In this document: positions 1 to 8,862 of the stretch, piece by piece | Layout: each line of letters starts with the position of its first letter | Numbering within the stretch: position 1 is the stretch's first letter | Made by a program: the position numbers and the translations under genes | Notes under the pieces: generated by a model | What the model saw: the letters and a program-made list of their open reading frames with translations, nothing else | What the model was told of the DNA's origin: nothing | Databases searched by the model: none | Origin: Pseudomonas mohnii | GTDB taxonomy: Bacteria > Pseudomonadota > Gammaproteobacteria > Pseudomonadales > Pseudomonadaceae | Direction: 5' to 3' | Assembly: GCF_900105115.1 (NCBI RefSeq) | Contig: NZ_FNRV01000001.1 | Span: 248,001-312,000 of the forward strand | Length of the DNA: 64,000 nucleotides

Positions 1-1370
1 TCCCCCCACTCCCGTCCGTTGCCGGATTGTTTGTAGCCGCCGAAAGGCGCCTGATAGTTGAAGGCCGCGCCATTGAGGAAACATTGGCCAGCCCGCAGTT
101 GCCGACCCAGTTGCAAGGCGCGCTCGCTGCTGCCGGCCCAGACGCCGCTGGACAGGCCGAACGGCGAGTCATTGGCGATCTGGATCGCCTGCGCTTCATC
201 CGCATAGGGAATCAGGCACAGCACCGGGCCAAAGATTTCTTCCTGGGCAATGCGCATGCGGTTGTCGACATCGGCAAACAGCGTCGGGCGAACGTAATGG
301 CCGCGCTCGAAGTCCGGCGCCGAATCGCCACCGCACAGCAACCGCGCGCCTTCGGACTGACCGAGGCGGATGTAATCCTCAACGGTGCGGCGCTGCCCCG
401 GCGAACACATCGGGCCGAGAAAACTCTGCGGATCGAGCGGGTCGCCCATGCGCAGGCTCAGGGTTTCCTCCAGCGCAATCTGCAGCGCTTCGGCATAACG
501 GCTGGCCGGCAGCAACATGCGCGTCAGCGCGGTGCAGGTCTGCCCGGAGTTGATCATCACGTCCTGTACGCCGTAACGCACCGCTGCGGCCAGATCGGCG
601 TCCTCGGCAATCAGCAGCGGCGACTTGCCGCCCAGCTCCAGGCACACCCGCTTCACCGATGGCGCCGCCGCTTGTGCAACGCGCACGCCAGCGCCGGTGG
701 AACCGGTGAACGACACCATGTCGACGTCCGGGTGCCTGGCCAGAGCCTCACCCACCTTGGAACCCGGCCCGCTGACCAGGTTGAAGACCCCGGCGGGCAG
801 GCCGATATCCTCGATCATCTGCGCCAGCAGAAACGCGTGCAGCGGCGTTTCCTGGCTTGGCTTGACCACCACCGTGCAACCGGCGGCCAAGGCTGGCGCG
901 AGTTTGCCGATCAACTGGTGCAGGGGGTAATTCCACGGATTGATGAACGCGCACACACCCACGGCTTCGCGGACCACCAGCGAGTTACCGACTTCACGCA
1001 CCTCGTCCATCAAACCGGCGAGTCCGATGTACTGCTCCAGGCCAATGATCGGCCCGTCGACCTGCACCGAACGGCACCATTGCACCGGCATACCCAGTTC
1101 AGTGGTAATCACTGCGGCCATTTCATCGGCACGGGCGCGCAATTGCTCGGCCAGCGCCCGGATATAACCGGCGCGCACGCTGGACGGCGCCTGCGACCAG
1201 GGCCCGAAGGCCCGACGGGCAGCGGCGACGGCGTTGTCGACATCCCGCTCATCACCCAGGGGCACGCGGCCGGCGATTTCTTCGGTGGCCGGGTTGATGA
1301 CCTCGGCGATGCCTCGCCCCGACGGGGTTTGCCAGCGTCCATCAATAAACAGTGCCTTGTGATCAAGCAT
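1..1370 (-). CDS. Aldehyde dehydrogenase, C-terminus cut by window edge
   Basis: NAD(P)-dependent aldehyde dehydrogenase; about 456 codons are visible and roughly 20-30 C-terminal residues lie beyond position 1. The start ATG at 1370 overlaps the stop of the aminotransferase by 8 bp, so the two are translationally coupled. The N-terminus begins MLDHKALFIDGRW. The catalytic cysteine sits in SGQTCTALTR (around 535-565), and the late motif APFGGYKQSGNGREWG is encoded near positions 10-50. As the last gene of an arginine transaminase operon it most likely oxidises 4-guanidinobutyraldehyde, the product of AruI, to 4-guanidinobutyrate. That substrate is inferred from context; the fold assignment is secure. 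Confidence 0.9.
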   Translation of the reverse strand, partial: MLDHKALFIDGRWQTPSGRGIAEVINPATEEIAGRVPLGDERDVDNAVAAARRAFGPWSQAPSSVRAGYIRALAEQLRARADEMAAVITTELGMPVQWCRSVQVDGPIIGLEQYIGLAGLMDEVREVGNSLVVREAVGVCAFINPWNYPLHQLIGKLAPALAAGCTVVVKPSQETPLHAFLLAQMIEDIGLPAGVFNLVSGPGSKVGEALARHPDVDMVSFTGSTGAGVRVAQAAAPSVKRVCLELGGKSPLLIAEDADLAAAVRYGVQDVMINSGQTCTALTRMLLPASRYAEALQIALEETLSLRMGDPLDPQSFLGPMCSPGQRRTVEDYIRLGQSEGARLLCGGDSAPDFERGHYVRPTLFADVDNRMRIAQEEIFGPVLCLIPYADEAQAIQIANDSPFGLSSGVWAGSSERALQLGRQLRAGQCFLNGAAFNYQAPFGGYKQSGNGREWG

Positions 1371-2553
1371 GAACCTGAGCCTCCATCAATTCCTGGGCGC
1401 AACGGGCGATGCGCTGGCAGGCATCGCGCAACGGCGCCGCCCCCACCACCAACCCGAGGCGAATGTGTCCGGCGGCGCTCGGGCCAAAGGCTTCGCCGGC
1501 CAGCACCGACACGCCGTGGCGATCGAGCAGACGGTCGGCAAATGCCTGGGCGCTGAGGCCGGTTTCGCGGATATCGACCATCACGAACATGCCGCCATCG
1601 GGCTTCAGCGCACGCACGCCGGGGCAATCGGCCAGGCTTTCGCACACCAGATCACGGCGCTGACGATAGGCTTCGCGCATGGCCTCCAGTTCCGGCAACT
1701 GGCTTTCCAATGCGACCACTGCGGCGTCCTGGATAAAGTCCGGCGAGCCGTAGAGCATGCACAGCGCCAGGTTTTCCAGATGCGCGGACAAAGACAGCGG
1801 CGCCACCACCCAACCCACGCGCCAACCGGTCATGGCGTGGGATTTCGACAGGCTATTGAGGGTCGCGGTGCGCTCGGCCATGCCCGGCAGACTCGCCGGG
1901 CTGACGTGTTCGCCTTCAAACAGCAGCTCGCTGTAGACCTCATCGGAAATCAGCCACAGATCGTGGGCGATGCACAGTTCGGCCAAGGCCTCCCAAGTGC
2001 TGCGTGGCAGGCTCGCGCCCGACGGGTTGTGCGGGCTGTTCAGCGCCAATGCGCGTGTACGTGGCGTGATGCGGGCGGCGACGTCTTCTGGCAGGACGCG
2101 AAAGCCGTTTTCCGAACGCACCGGTACCGGCACGACCTTGGCCCCACAAGCACCGAACACGGCTTCGTAGGTGACGTACATCGGCTCGGCGACGATCACT
2201 TCATCGCCGGGATTGAGCACGCACTGGGCCACGCTGAACAACGCGCACTGCGCCCCGGCCAGTACCGTGACCTGATCGGCCGAGACCAACTGACCACTGC
2301 GTTGCCGCTGGCGTTTGGCGATGGCTTCACGCAGGGCACGCTTGCCGCGCACCTCCGCGTAGTGGGTGTTGCCGGACAACAGGCTGTCGATAGCGCCCTG
2401 GACGATGGGTTGTGGCGTATCGAAATCGGGGTCGCCGACCGACAGCAGCAAAATGTCCTTGCCCTGCTCCATCATGGCCAGTGCACGGTAGTGAATATCC
2501 CAGGCGGCGGCGCCGTCACCGGCGATGCGTTGAGTCAGATCGGAAAAGCGCAT
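1363..2553 (-). CDS. aruH: Arginine--pyruvate transaminase (AruH-like)
   Basis: Fold-type I, class I/II PLP aminotransferase of 396 aa. Visible marks are SVGDPDFDTPQPI near residue 40, LALNSPHNPSGASL (substrate/PLP site, about 170), DEVYSELLF (about 205) and the PLP-lysine region SLSKSHAMTGWRVGW (about 235). The ATG follows a GGAGGGAA ribosome binding site. It lies between the ThDP decarboxylase (30 bp upstream) and the ALDH (8 bp overlap), the same pairing as aruH-aruI in P. aeruginosa, where the enzyme converts L-arginine and pyruvate to 2-ketoarginine and alanine. Family is certain; substrate rests on the neighbour aruI and the aruRS-like genes further upstream. Confidence 0.88.
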   Translation of the reverse strand: MRFSDLTQRIAGDGAAAWDIHYRALAMMEQGKDILLLSVGDPDFDTPQPIVQGAIDSLLSGNTHYAEVRGKRALREAIAKRQRQRSGQLVSADQVTVLAGAQCALFSVAQCVLNPGDEVIVAEPMYVTYEAVFGACGAKVVPVPVRSENGFRVLPEDVAARITPRTRALALNSPHNPSGASLPRSTWEALAELCIAHDLWLISDEVYSELLFEGEHVSPASLPGMAERTATLNSLSKSHAMTGWRVGWVVAPLSLSAHLENLALCMLYGSPDFIQDAAVVALESQLPELEAMREAYRQRRDLVCESLADCPGVRALKPDGGMFVMVDIRETGLSAQAFADRLLDRHGVSVLAGEAFGPSAAGHIRLGLVVGAAPLRDACQRIARCAQELMEAQVHA

Positions 2554-2583
2554 GGCCCTATTCCCTCCAGTAAAGGTTGAATA

Positions 2584-4191
2584 TCAGCGAACGCAGGCAT
2601 GCTTGAGTTCGATCAGGGTGACGCCGTTGCGATTGAAGCCGTGGCGCAAGTCGGTTTGCAGTTCCGCAAGGTTTTGCGGCTGCGTCACGGTGCAGCCGAA
2701 GGCACGGCCCAGCGCGGCAAAATCCGGATTGCGCGGCAGCACGCCGATGGGCTCGATATCCAGCCCGATCATGTCGTCACGAATCTGCCCCAGGGCGTCG
2801 TTGTTCCACAGCAACACCACCAGCGGACTGTCCAGCTCCTCGACCGCCGTTGCCAGTTCCTGCGCGGTGTAGAGGAAACCGCCATCGCCCACCAGCACCA
2901 GGCCCGGTCGTTGCGGTGCACCGAACTTGGCGCCGATACCGGCCGGCAAGCCGTAGCCCAGGGTGCCGTAGCCGGTCGGGTGCAACCAGCTGCGGGTGGC
3001 CTCACTGGCGAAGGCGTAATTGCCGGTGTAGGCCAGTTGGGTCATGTCGGTGCTGATGAAGGCGTTGGCCGGCAGTTCGGCGGCGATGCGCTGCAGGATC
3101 GCCTGATGGATCTGCTGCAACGGGCCATGACCGGCGTGGATGGCTTCACGCAGTGCCGCCACTTTGGCAATCGCGGCACCGGCGTCGCGGACATCCGGCG
3201 ACAGGCGTTCGAGTGCGGCGGCCAAGGTTTGCTGTGCGTCGCCGTGCAACGCCACGGCGCATGGGTAGAAGTCGTTGAACTTGCGCGGATCGATGTCCAC
3301 CCGCAGCAGTTCGGCGTTGAGTGGCAGGCGTTCGCGCCAGAAATCGGTGTCGGCCATTTCCGTACCGACCGCCAGTACCACGTCGGCTTCGGCGATCAGG
3401 TTCCAGCCCGGCTCCACGCACAGCGACGAACCGGCATTGAGCGGTGCATCCGGTGGCAGCAAGCCTTTACCGGCGACGCTGGTGAACAGCGGCGCGGCGA
3501 GTCGGGTGCTCAGCTCGGCCAGTTCTTGTGCAGCATTTAGCGCGCCACCGCCGGCGATGATCATTGGACGTTTGGCGCCGTGCAGCCGGGCGACCGCCTC
3601 GTCCAGTGCGGTGGCTGCGGGGGTGCCGCGACCGGGGCGCCGCACCACGTCATTGCTCCAGTCGCGAGCGACCGGTGCCGACAGCACGTCCAGCGGCACC
3701 GAGATGTGCACCGGGCGCGGACGCTCGCTGTCGAACACCGCATAGGCACGGGCGATCAATTCCGGCAGGTCTTCGGCAGTCAGGGCCACGGCCGAGAACG
3801 CGGTGATAGGCGCGGTCATGGCGCGCTGGTCCTGGCACTCGTGCAGGATGCCCCAGCCCTTGCCGAGGCTGGCCGTGTGGTTGACGCTGGAAATCACCAG
3901 CATCGGAATCGAGTCGGCGTAGGCCTGACCGATGCCGGTGGCGGCGTTGGTCACGCCGGGGCCGGTGATGACGAAGCACACGCCGGGTTTGCCGCTGACC
4001 CGCGCATAACCGTCGGCCATGAAGCTGGCGCCCTGCTCATGACGGGTCAGCACATGCCGAATGCCGCTGCCGGGCAAGCCGCGATACAGCTCCAGGGTGT
4101 GCACGCCGGGAATGCCGAACACGGTGTCGACGCCGTAGTTGGCCAGCAAGCGCACCAGCGCCTGGCCACCGGTCAAGGTTTTGCTTTGCAT
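2584..4191 (-). CDS. aruI: 2-ketoarginine (5-guanidino-2-oxopentanoate) decarboxylase (AruI-like)
   Basis: ThDP-dependent decarboxylase of the acetolactate synthase/benzoylformate decarboxylase type, 535 aa from the chosen start. The N-terminal PYR domain carries the conserved Glu in VLTRHEQGASFMADGYAR (about residue 50). The C-terminal ThDP site reads GDGGFLYTAQEL followed by NNDALG (about 440-470). An upstream in-frame ATG at 4209 overlaps the preceding gene, but GAGGA lies at good spacing before the ATG at 4191, so the protein probably begins MQSKTLTGG. The product is expected to turn 2-ketoarginine into 4-guanidinobutyraldehyde and CO2. It is directly upstream of aruH in one transcription unit. 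Confidence 0.88.
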   Translation of the reverse strand: MQSKTLTGGQALVRLLANYGVDTVFGIPGVHTLELYRGLPGSGIRHVLTRHEQGASFMADGYARVSGKPGVCFVITGPGVTNAATGIGQAYADSIPMLVISSVNHTASLGKGWGILHECQDQRAMTAPITAFSAVALTAEDLPELIARAYAVFDSERPRPVHISVPLDVLSAPVARDWSNDVVRRPGRGTPAATALDEAVARLHGAKRPMIIAGGGALNAAQELAELSTRLAAPLFTSVAGKGLLPPDAPLNAGSSLCVEPGWNLIAEADVVLAVGTEMADTDFWRERLPLNAELLRVDIDPRKFNDFYPCAVALHGDAQQTLAAALERLSPDVRDAGAAIAKVAALREAIHAGHGPLQQIHQAILQRIAAELPANAFISTDMTQLAYTGNYAFASEATRSWLHPTGYGTLGYGLPAGIGAKFGAPQRPGLVLVGDGGFLYTAQELATAVEELDSPLVVLLWNNDALGQIRDDMIGLDIEPIGVLPRNPDFAALGRAFGCTVTQPQNLAELQTDLRHGFNRNGVTLIELKHACVR

Positions 4192-4201
4192 GTTCAGTTC
4201 C

Positions 4202-6301
4202 TCATTCATGGCCGAGGCGAATCAACGCATCGACCGCGGTCGTGCCCTGGGCACCGACCAACAATGGGTTCACATCGAGTTCGAGCAGTTGCGCGGCGTT
4301 TTCGCAGGCGTAGTCGGCCACGGCACGGATCGCCGTCACCAGCGCGTCGAGATCCGCCGCTTCGCGACCACGGAAACCTTGCAGCAATGCCGCGCTGCGC
4401 AGGCTCAGCAAGGCCTGGCGTATGGCCCCGTCGGTGGTCGGCAGCAACAGGCTGCGACTGTCCTTGAGCAGTTCCACCAGAATGCCGCCAGCGCCAATGA
4501 CCAGCGCCAGGCCGAAGTCGTTTTCACGCTTGATGCCGACGATCAGTTCGGCCAGTGGCGGCTTGGCCATTGGCTCCAGCAGCAACTGATCGAACGCCAC
4601 CCCGGGTGCGTACGCGGCAATGCTGGCGTGCATTTTTTCCAGTGCCGCGCTCAGTGCCGCGTCGTCCTTGAGGTTCAGCGCCACGGCGCCGGCCTCGGTT
4701 TTGTGCGGTAGCTGGGCGCTGACCGCTTTGAGCACCAGCGGATAACCCAGGGCGTTGGCGTCCTGCAGTGCGCGGTCCGGGGAACTCAGCACACCGTTGG
4801 GGGTGGGCAGGCCGAATTCGCGCAAGGCTTGCTTGGAATCCCATTCGTTGAGCAAACGACCCTCGCCTTGCAGCGCTTGCGGGCACAGCGGCACCAGCGC
4901 CGACTCACCCAGGGCCAACAAGGCCTGACGGTTACGCTGGTAATTGGCGATGCGCCCCCAGGCTGACAGGCCGTCTTCAACGCCCTGCAATGCCGCCACG
5001 CCCTGCTCATGCAGGCGTTCGCGAGCATGGGCCGGCAGCAACTCGGGGAAGGCCGAGGTGACGAAACCGGTCTTGCCGTGGCGCACCAGCGCTTTGCAAT
5101 ACAGGTCCAGCAGCAGGTCGCATTCCTTGCGTTCGCCGGTGAACTCGGCCGGGTAGTCGAGCACCAGCATCGCGGCATCGGCTTCGGTGCGCAGGGCGCT
5201 GTCGAGCATGCGGTTCAGTGCCTCGCCATCGCCCCAGATCGCCGTGGTGAAATCCAGCGGGTTGACCAGGTTGGCGTAGCTCGGCAGCACTTGCGCCAGT
5301 TCGCCGGTTTGACCGGCGTCGAGCTTGGGCAGCGCCAATTCATTGCGTTCGGCGTAGTCGGCGATCAGCCCGGCGTCGCCCCCGGAACAGGCCAGGGCGA
5401 TCAGGCTGTTGCCCGCCGGCAGGTTGCCGCAGGCGGCAGCTTTCAAGGTTTCGACGAAGCTTACCGGGCCACTGACGCGGATCACGCCCAGGCGTGCAAA
5501 CAGCGCGTCGTACAGCGCATCGGAGCCGGAGAGCGAACTGGTGTGACTCAGGGCCAGCTCGGCGCCGATCTGCGACACGCCCGTTTTCAAGGCGATGATC
5601 GGTACGCCCTTTTCCAGCGCCTTGTGCGCGGCGCGGGCGAACCCCGGTACGTTCTTCAAACCTTCCAGGTGCAGGCCGATGGCGGTGACCCGTGGCTCAT
5701 CGAGCAGCACGTCCATCAATTCGGCCACGCCCAGTTGCGCCTGGTTACCGACCGAAGCCATGTAAGCCACGGGCAGCGAGCGGTCGCTCATGGACAGGTT
5801 GTAGGCAAAGTTGCCGCTCTGGGTCAGCACCGCCACGCCCTTCTCCACCGCTTTGCCGCCATGGGCCACCGGCCAAAGCGCGCAACTGTGCAGGTAGTCG
5901 AGCAGGCCGTAGCAGTTGGGGCCGAGCAAAGCCATGTCGCCGGCAGCTTCGAGCAGTTGCTGTTGCAGGGCCAGGCCTTCGGCGCCGGTTTCGGCAAAAC
6001 CCGAGGCATAGCAAATCGCGCCGCCGGTGCCGATGGCGGCCAGTTCGGCCACGCAGGTCAGGGTCAGGTCGCGGTTGGTCGCGATGAACACCGCGTCCGG
6101 GCCGCACGGCAGGTCGGCCACGCTGCGCACACAAGGCACGCCTTCGAGGCTCTCGTGTTGCGGGTTGACCAGCCACATCTGTCCTGGGTAGCCGCCTTCG
6201 GCGCAACGCTTGAGGGCGCGGGCCATGCTGCGGCCGCCAACGAACGCGACGTGGCGCGGCGCGAGCATGCGTTTGAGGTTGTCACGAATAGTCTGGGACA
6301 T
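4202..6301 (-). CDS. NDP-forming acyl-CoA ligase (acetate--CoA ligase family)
   Basis: 699 aa protein of the NDP-forming acyl-CoA synthetase superfamily. The N-terminal CoA-binding domain starts APRHVAFVGGRSMARALKR, and LGPNCYGLLDY lies near 140. Succinyl-CoA-synthetase-like domains follow (TQSGNFAYNLSM about 175, SHTSSLSGSDALYDALF about 255). An ATP-grasp domain occupies roughly 480-695 (FGLPTPNGVL, YPLVLKAVS, and VGIKRENDFGLALVIGAGG). No GNAT acetyltransferase domain is attached, unlike Pat proteins. It sits 17 bp after an acyl-CoA dehydrogenase gene and just before aruI, so a guanidino- or amino-acid-derived carboxylate is a reasonable substrate guess. The real acyl group cannot be read from sequence. 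Confidence 0.85.
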   Translation of the reverse strand: MSQTIRDNLKRMLAPRHVAFVGGRSMARALKRCAEGGYPGQMWLVNPQHESLEGVPCVRSVADLPCGPDAVFIATNRDLTLTCVAELAAIGTGGAICYASGFAETGAEGLALQQQLLEAAGDMALLGPNCYGLLDYLHSCALWPVAHGGKAVEKGVAVLTQSGNFAYNLSMSDRSLPVAYMASVGNQAQLGVAELMDVLLDEPRVTAIGLHLEGLKNVPGFARAAHKALEKGVPIIALKTGVSQIGAELALSHTSSLSGSDALYDALFARLGVIRVSGPVSFVETLKAAACGNLPAGNSLIALACSGGDAGLIADYAERNELALPKLDAGQTGELAQVLPSYANLVNPLDFTTAIWGDGEALNRMLDSALRTEADAAMLVLDYPAEFTGERKECDLLLDLYCKALVRHGKTGFVTSAFPELLPAHARERLHEQGVAALQGVEDGLSAWGRIANYQRNRQALLALGESALVPLCPQALQGEGRLLNEWDSKQALREFGLPTPNGVLSSPDRALQDANALGYPLVLKAVSAQLPHKTEAGAVALNLKDDAALSAALEKMHASIAAYAPGVAFDQLLLEPMAKPPLAELIVGIKRENDFGLALVIGAGGILVELLKDSRSLLLPTTDGAIRQALLSLRSAALLQGFRGREAADLDALVTAIRAVADYACENAAQLLELDVNPLLVGAQGTTAVDALIRLGHE

Positions 6302-6318
6302 GGGGGTTCTCCGGGCGA

Positions 6319-7479
6319 TCAGCGCAGCAGCGGCCGCAGCAGCTCGCGGGAAATGATGTGGCGCTGGATTTCCGACGTGCCTTCCCAGATCCGTTCGATC
6401 CGCGCGTTACGCCAGATGCGCTCCACCGGACCTTCGTCCATCAGGCCCATGCCGCCGAAAATCTGCACCGCTTCATCGGCCGCACGACCCAGTACTTCGC
6501 TGGCAAACAGCTTGGCCATGCCGGCCTCGCCATCGGTCATGGTGCCCTGGTCCATCTTCCACGCGGTGTGCAGGGTCAGCAGTTCCGCCGCGCGAATTTG
6601 CGTGGCCATGTCCGCCAACTTGAACGACACGCCCTGATAGGTACCGATGGGCTGGCCGAATTGCTTGCGGTCCGCCGCCCATTGCAGCGAGACGTCCAGC
6701 GCCCGTTGCGCCTGGCCGACGCAGTTGGCCGCCACCATCACCCGTCCGGCGGTCAGCCAGGCGTTGGCCACGTCCCAGCCCTTGCCGACTTCACCGAGCA
6801 CCTTGGAGGCCGGTACGCGGCAGTCGTCGAAAAACATTTCGAAGGTGTGGTAACCACGGTTGCTCACGCACTTGGGACCACGGCGGATGGTCATGCCCGG
6901 GGTGTTGCGATCGACCAGGAACGAGGTCACGGCGTTGCGCTTCTTGCCGTTGTGCTCGTAGGTGTCGGTGACGGCGAAGACGATGGCGAAATCGGCGTGG
7001 CCGGCGTGGCTGATGAAGTGCTTGCTGCCATTGAGGACGAAGTCGTCACCGTCACGCACGGCGCGGGTCTTGATTGCGTTGGCATCGGAACCGGCACCCG
7101 GTTCGGTCAGGGCAAAGCAGTCGATCTTCTCGCCCTGGATGCACGGCAACAGGTAATCGTTGATCTGGTCGCCGGTGCAGGCCATAAGAATTTTCGAAGG
7201 CCGTGCGACGAACACGTGCAGTGCCCAGGAGACTTTCGACAGCTCACGCTCGATCAGCGCCTGGGACAGGTAGTCCAGACCGCCACCACCGACCTCTTCG
7301 GGCATGTTGAAGGCGTAGAAGCCCGCGGCAATGGCCTTGCCGCGAATCTGCGCGGCGAGCTCCGGGGAGACTTCGTCGGCGCGATCGACCTCGGTTTCAT
7401 AGGGCAGCAGTTCCTTCTCGACGAAGCTGCGTACCGAGTCCACCAACATTTCTTGTTCTTGGGTCAGTTGGAAATTCAT
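6319..7479 (-). CDS. Acyl-CoA dehydrogenase (aru operon)
   Basis: FAD-dependent acyl-CoA dehydrogenase, 386 aa, the usual length. It shows the N-terminal helical domain (EMLVDSVRSFVEKEL), the middle-domain signature FALTEPGAGSDANAIKTRA (about 140), and the C-terminal run IWEGTSEIQRHIISRELLRP, which holds the usual catalytic glutamate region. It lies between an enoyl-CoA hydratase gene (51 bp away) and the acyl-CoA ligase gene (17 bp). The same gene types flank aruHI in P. aeruginosa (PA4978-PA4980, from memory). It would introduce a 2,3-double bond into the CoA ester made by the neighbouring ligase; the specific substrate is unknown. Confidence 0.88.
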   Translation of the reverse strand: MNFQLTQEQEMLVDSVRSFVEKELLPYETEVDRADEVSPELAAQIRGKAIAAGFYAFNMPEEVGGGGLDYLSQALIERELSKVSWALHVFVARPSKILMACTGDQINDYLLPCIQGEKIDCFALTEPGAGSDANAIKTRAVRDGDDFVLNGSKHFISHAGHADFAIVFAVTDTYEHNGKKRNAVTSFLVDRNTPGMTIRRGPKCVSNRGYHTFEMFFDDCRVPASKVLGEVGKGWDVANAWLTAGRVMVAANCVGQAQRALDVSLQWAADRKQFGQPIGTYQGVSFKLADMATQIRAAELLTLHTAWKMDQGTMTDGEAGMAKLFASEVLGRAADEAVQIFGGMGLMDEGPVERIWRNARIERIWEGTSEIQRHIISRELLRPLLR

Positions 7480-7530
7480 GGGTGCTACCTGTGTTCGTTT
7501 GCAAAGAGTGGTTGGCGAGACGGGTCGGGC

Positions 7531-8322
7531 TTAGCGACCGATAAAGCGTGCCGGGCGTTTTTCCATGGCGGCGCGCAGCGCTTCGCTGCCGTCTTCGCTG
7601 CGCCCGCAGAGCAGGCCGGCGGCAAGTTCTGCTTGCAACTGCTCGGGCAGGCTGCGGTCGGCGCCTTCGCGCATGAGTTTTTTGGTCTGGGCAAAAGCGA
7701 AGGTCGGCCCGGCGGCCAGGCGTGTGGCGAGCTCGCTGGCCACGGCCTGCAATTGATCGTCGGCGCAGACTTCACCGACAAGCCCGGCGGCCAGGGCGCG
7801 ATCGGCCCCCCACAGTTCGTCGAGGAACAACAGGCGCTTGGCTTGTTCGGCGCCGATCAGGCGTGGCAGGTGCCAACTGGCGCCGGCGTCCGGCGAGTAG
7901 GCCATGCTGGTGTAGCCGGCCTTGAAGCGTGCCGACTGCCCGGCAATGCGCAGGTCGCAGCACAGGGTCAGGTCCATCCCGGCACCGACGGCGGTGCCAT
8001 TGATGGCGGCAATGGTCGGCTTTTCCAGGCTGTGCAAGCGGGTCATCAGGGCATGGGCGGTTTCGGTCCAGCCGTAGGTTTCCAGCGCGCCACGGGCTTC
8101 GGCCTCGGCCCACTCATCGAGGTCGGCACCGGCGCAGAAACTGCGACCGCTACCGGTCAATACCACCACGCGTACCGCTGGATCAGCGTTGTAGGTGTCG
8201 AGCAAGGCGTGAAGGCTTTTCAGCGTCGGGATGTCCAGCGCATTGCGCTGAGCCGTGCGATTGAGGGTGATCCAGGCAACGCCTGCTTCGACCTGACTGA
8301 GCAGAGAATCGTGAGTAGTCAT
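7531..8322 (-). CDS. Enoyl-CoA hydratase/isomerase family protein
   Basis: Crotonase-superfamily protein, 263 aa. The start at 8322 (MTTHDSLLSQ) is chosen because GAGGA precedes it at proper spacing and because upstream in-frame codons fall in non-coding sequence. Motifs are ITLNRTAQRNALD (about residue 20), the oxyanion-hole segment SGRSFCAGADLDEWAE (about 60) and AINGTAVGAGMDLTL (about 100). It is the first gene of the six-gene operon that ends with aruI, aruH and ALDH. Likely reaction is hydration of the enoyl-CoA produced by the downstream dehydrogenase. An operator-like palindrome lies 52 bp upstream of the start. Confidence 0.87.
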   Translation of the reverse strand: MTTHDSLLSQVEAGVAWITLNRTAQRNALDIPTLKSLHALLDTYNADPAVRVVVLTGSGRSFCAGADLDEWAEAEARGALETYGWTETAHALMTRLHSLEKPTIAAINGTAVGAGMDLTLCCDLRIAGQSARFKAGYTSMAYSPDAGASWHLPRLIGAEQAKRLLFLDELWGADRALAAGLVGEVCADDQLQAVASELATRLAAGPTFAFAQTKKLMREGADRSLPEQLQAELAAGLLCGRSEDGSEALRAAMEKRPARFIGR

Positions 8323-8373
8323 GCGGGTCCTCGAATTATTTTGTTTGTCTTGAGGTGTTGCGACTTGAGGCCA

Positions 8374-8393
8374 TACTAAACGAGTGTTCAGTA
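8374..8393. promoter_or_regulatory. Operator-like palindrome upstream of the aru/acyl-CoA operon
   Basis: Twenty-base imperfect palindrome of the form TACTRAAC-N4-GTTYAGTA (14 of 20 positions symmetrical), centred about 60 bp upstream of the first gene of the operon. Half-sites of this type are typical of TetR-family regulators that control acyl-CoA or fatty-acid genes. The binding protein is not identified; no suitable TetR gene is adjacent. Confidence 0.5.
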
Positions 8394-8556
8394 AGCCGGC
8401 AATCGGTGGCGAAATCGGCTGTAACAAATCAAAGCATCGGCTAACACATTGTTTTTATTGGGTTATATGTCCATTGCGGAGAGTGAGCCATAACCGCTGT
8501 TACAACTTCGAACAACTGCCTGCGGCCACCCAACCAAGTCGCACGACACAAAACAA

Positions 8557-8648
8557 CTGTGGGAGCGAGCTTGCTCGCGATGACGGCTGGACATTCAACA
8601 TCTCGGTTGACTGCCGCACCGCTATCGCGAGCACGCTCGCTCCCACAG
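8557..8648. repeat. REPIN A (paired inverted REP)
   Basis: 92-bp element: a REP arm CTGTGGGAGCGAGC..GCTCGCGATGACGG, an interior, then the inverted arm ..ATCGCGAGC..GCTCGCTCCCACAG. The interior (ACATTCAACATC..GACTGCCGCACCGCT) is shared with elements at 8749 and 9476. It lies in the 540-bp gap (8323-8862), which otherwise holds only the second REPIN and the operon promoter. Confidence 0.9.
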
Positions 8649-8748
8649 GGGGATGTGCTTGAGAGAATGAATGAATCGCTTGGCAAACTCAGGATTCATC
8701 CAGGGCTTGCAACACCGGGCCTCACAGAAAATCGCAGGCACTAAACAA

Positions 8749-8840
8749 CTGTAGGAGCGAGCTTGCTTGCGATGACGGCAGGAGACTCAACACCTCGGTT
8801 GATTGCCGCACCGCTATCGCGAGCAAGCTCGCTACCACAG
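8749..8840. repeat. REPIN B (same family as A)
   Basis: 92-bp paired REP with the same interior and length as element A but several substitutions (GCTTGCTTGCGATG; CTCGCTACCACAG). It ends 22 bp from the stop of the small gene at 8863. Confidence 0.88.
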
Positions 8841-8862
8841 GAAAGTTGTAGCAACTGCGCAA

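Noticed and set aside
27..1556. 509-codon plus-strand frame at the left edge
   Set aside because: The minus strand encodes an aldehyde dehydrogenase with its catalytic Cys motif; the plus frame is a shadow.
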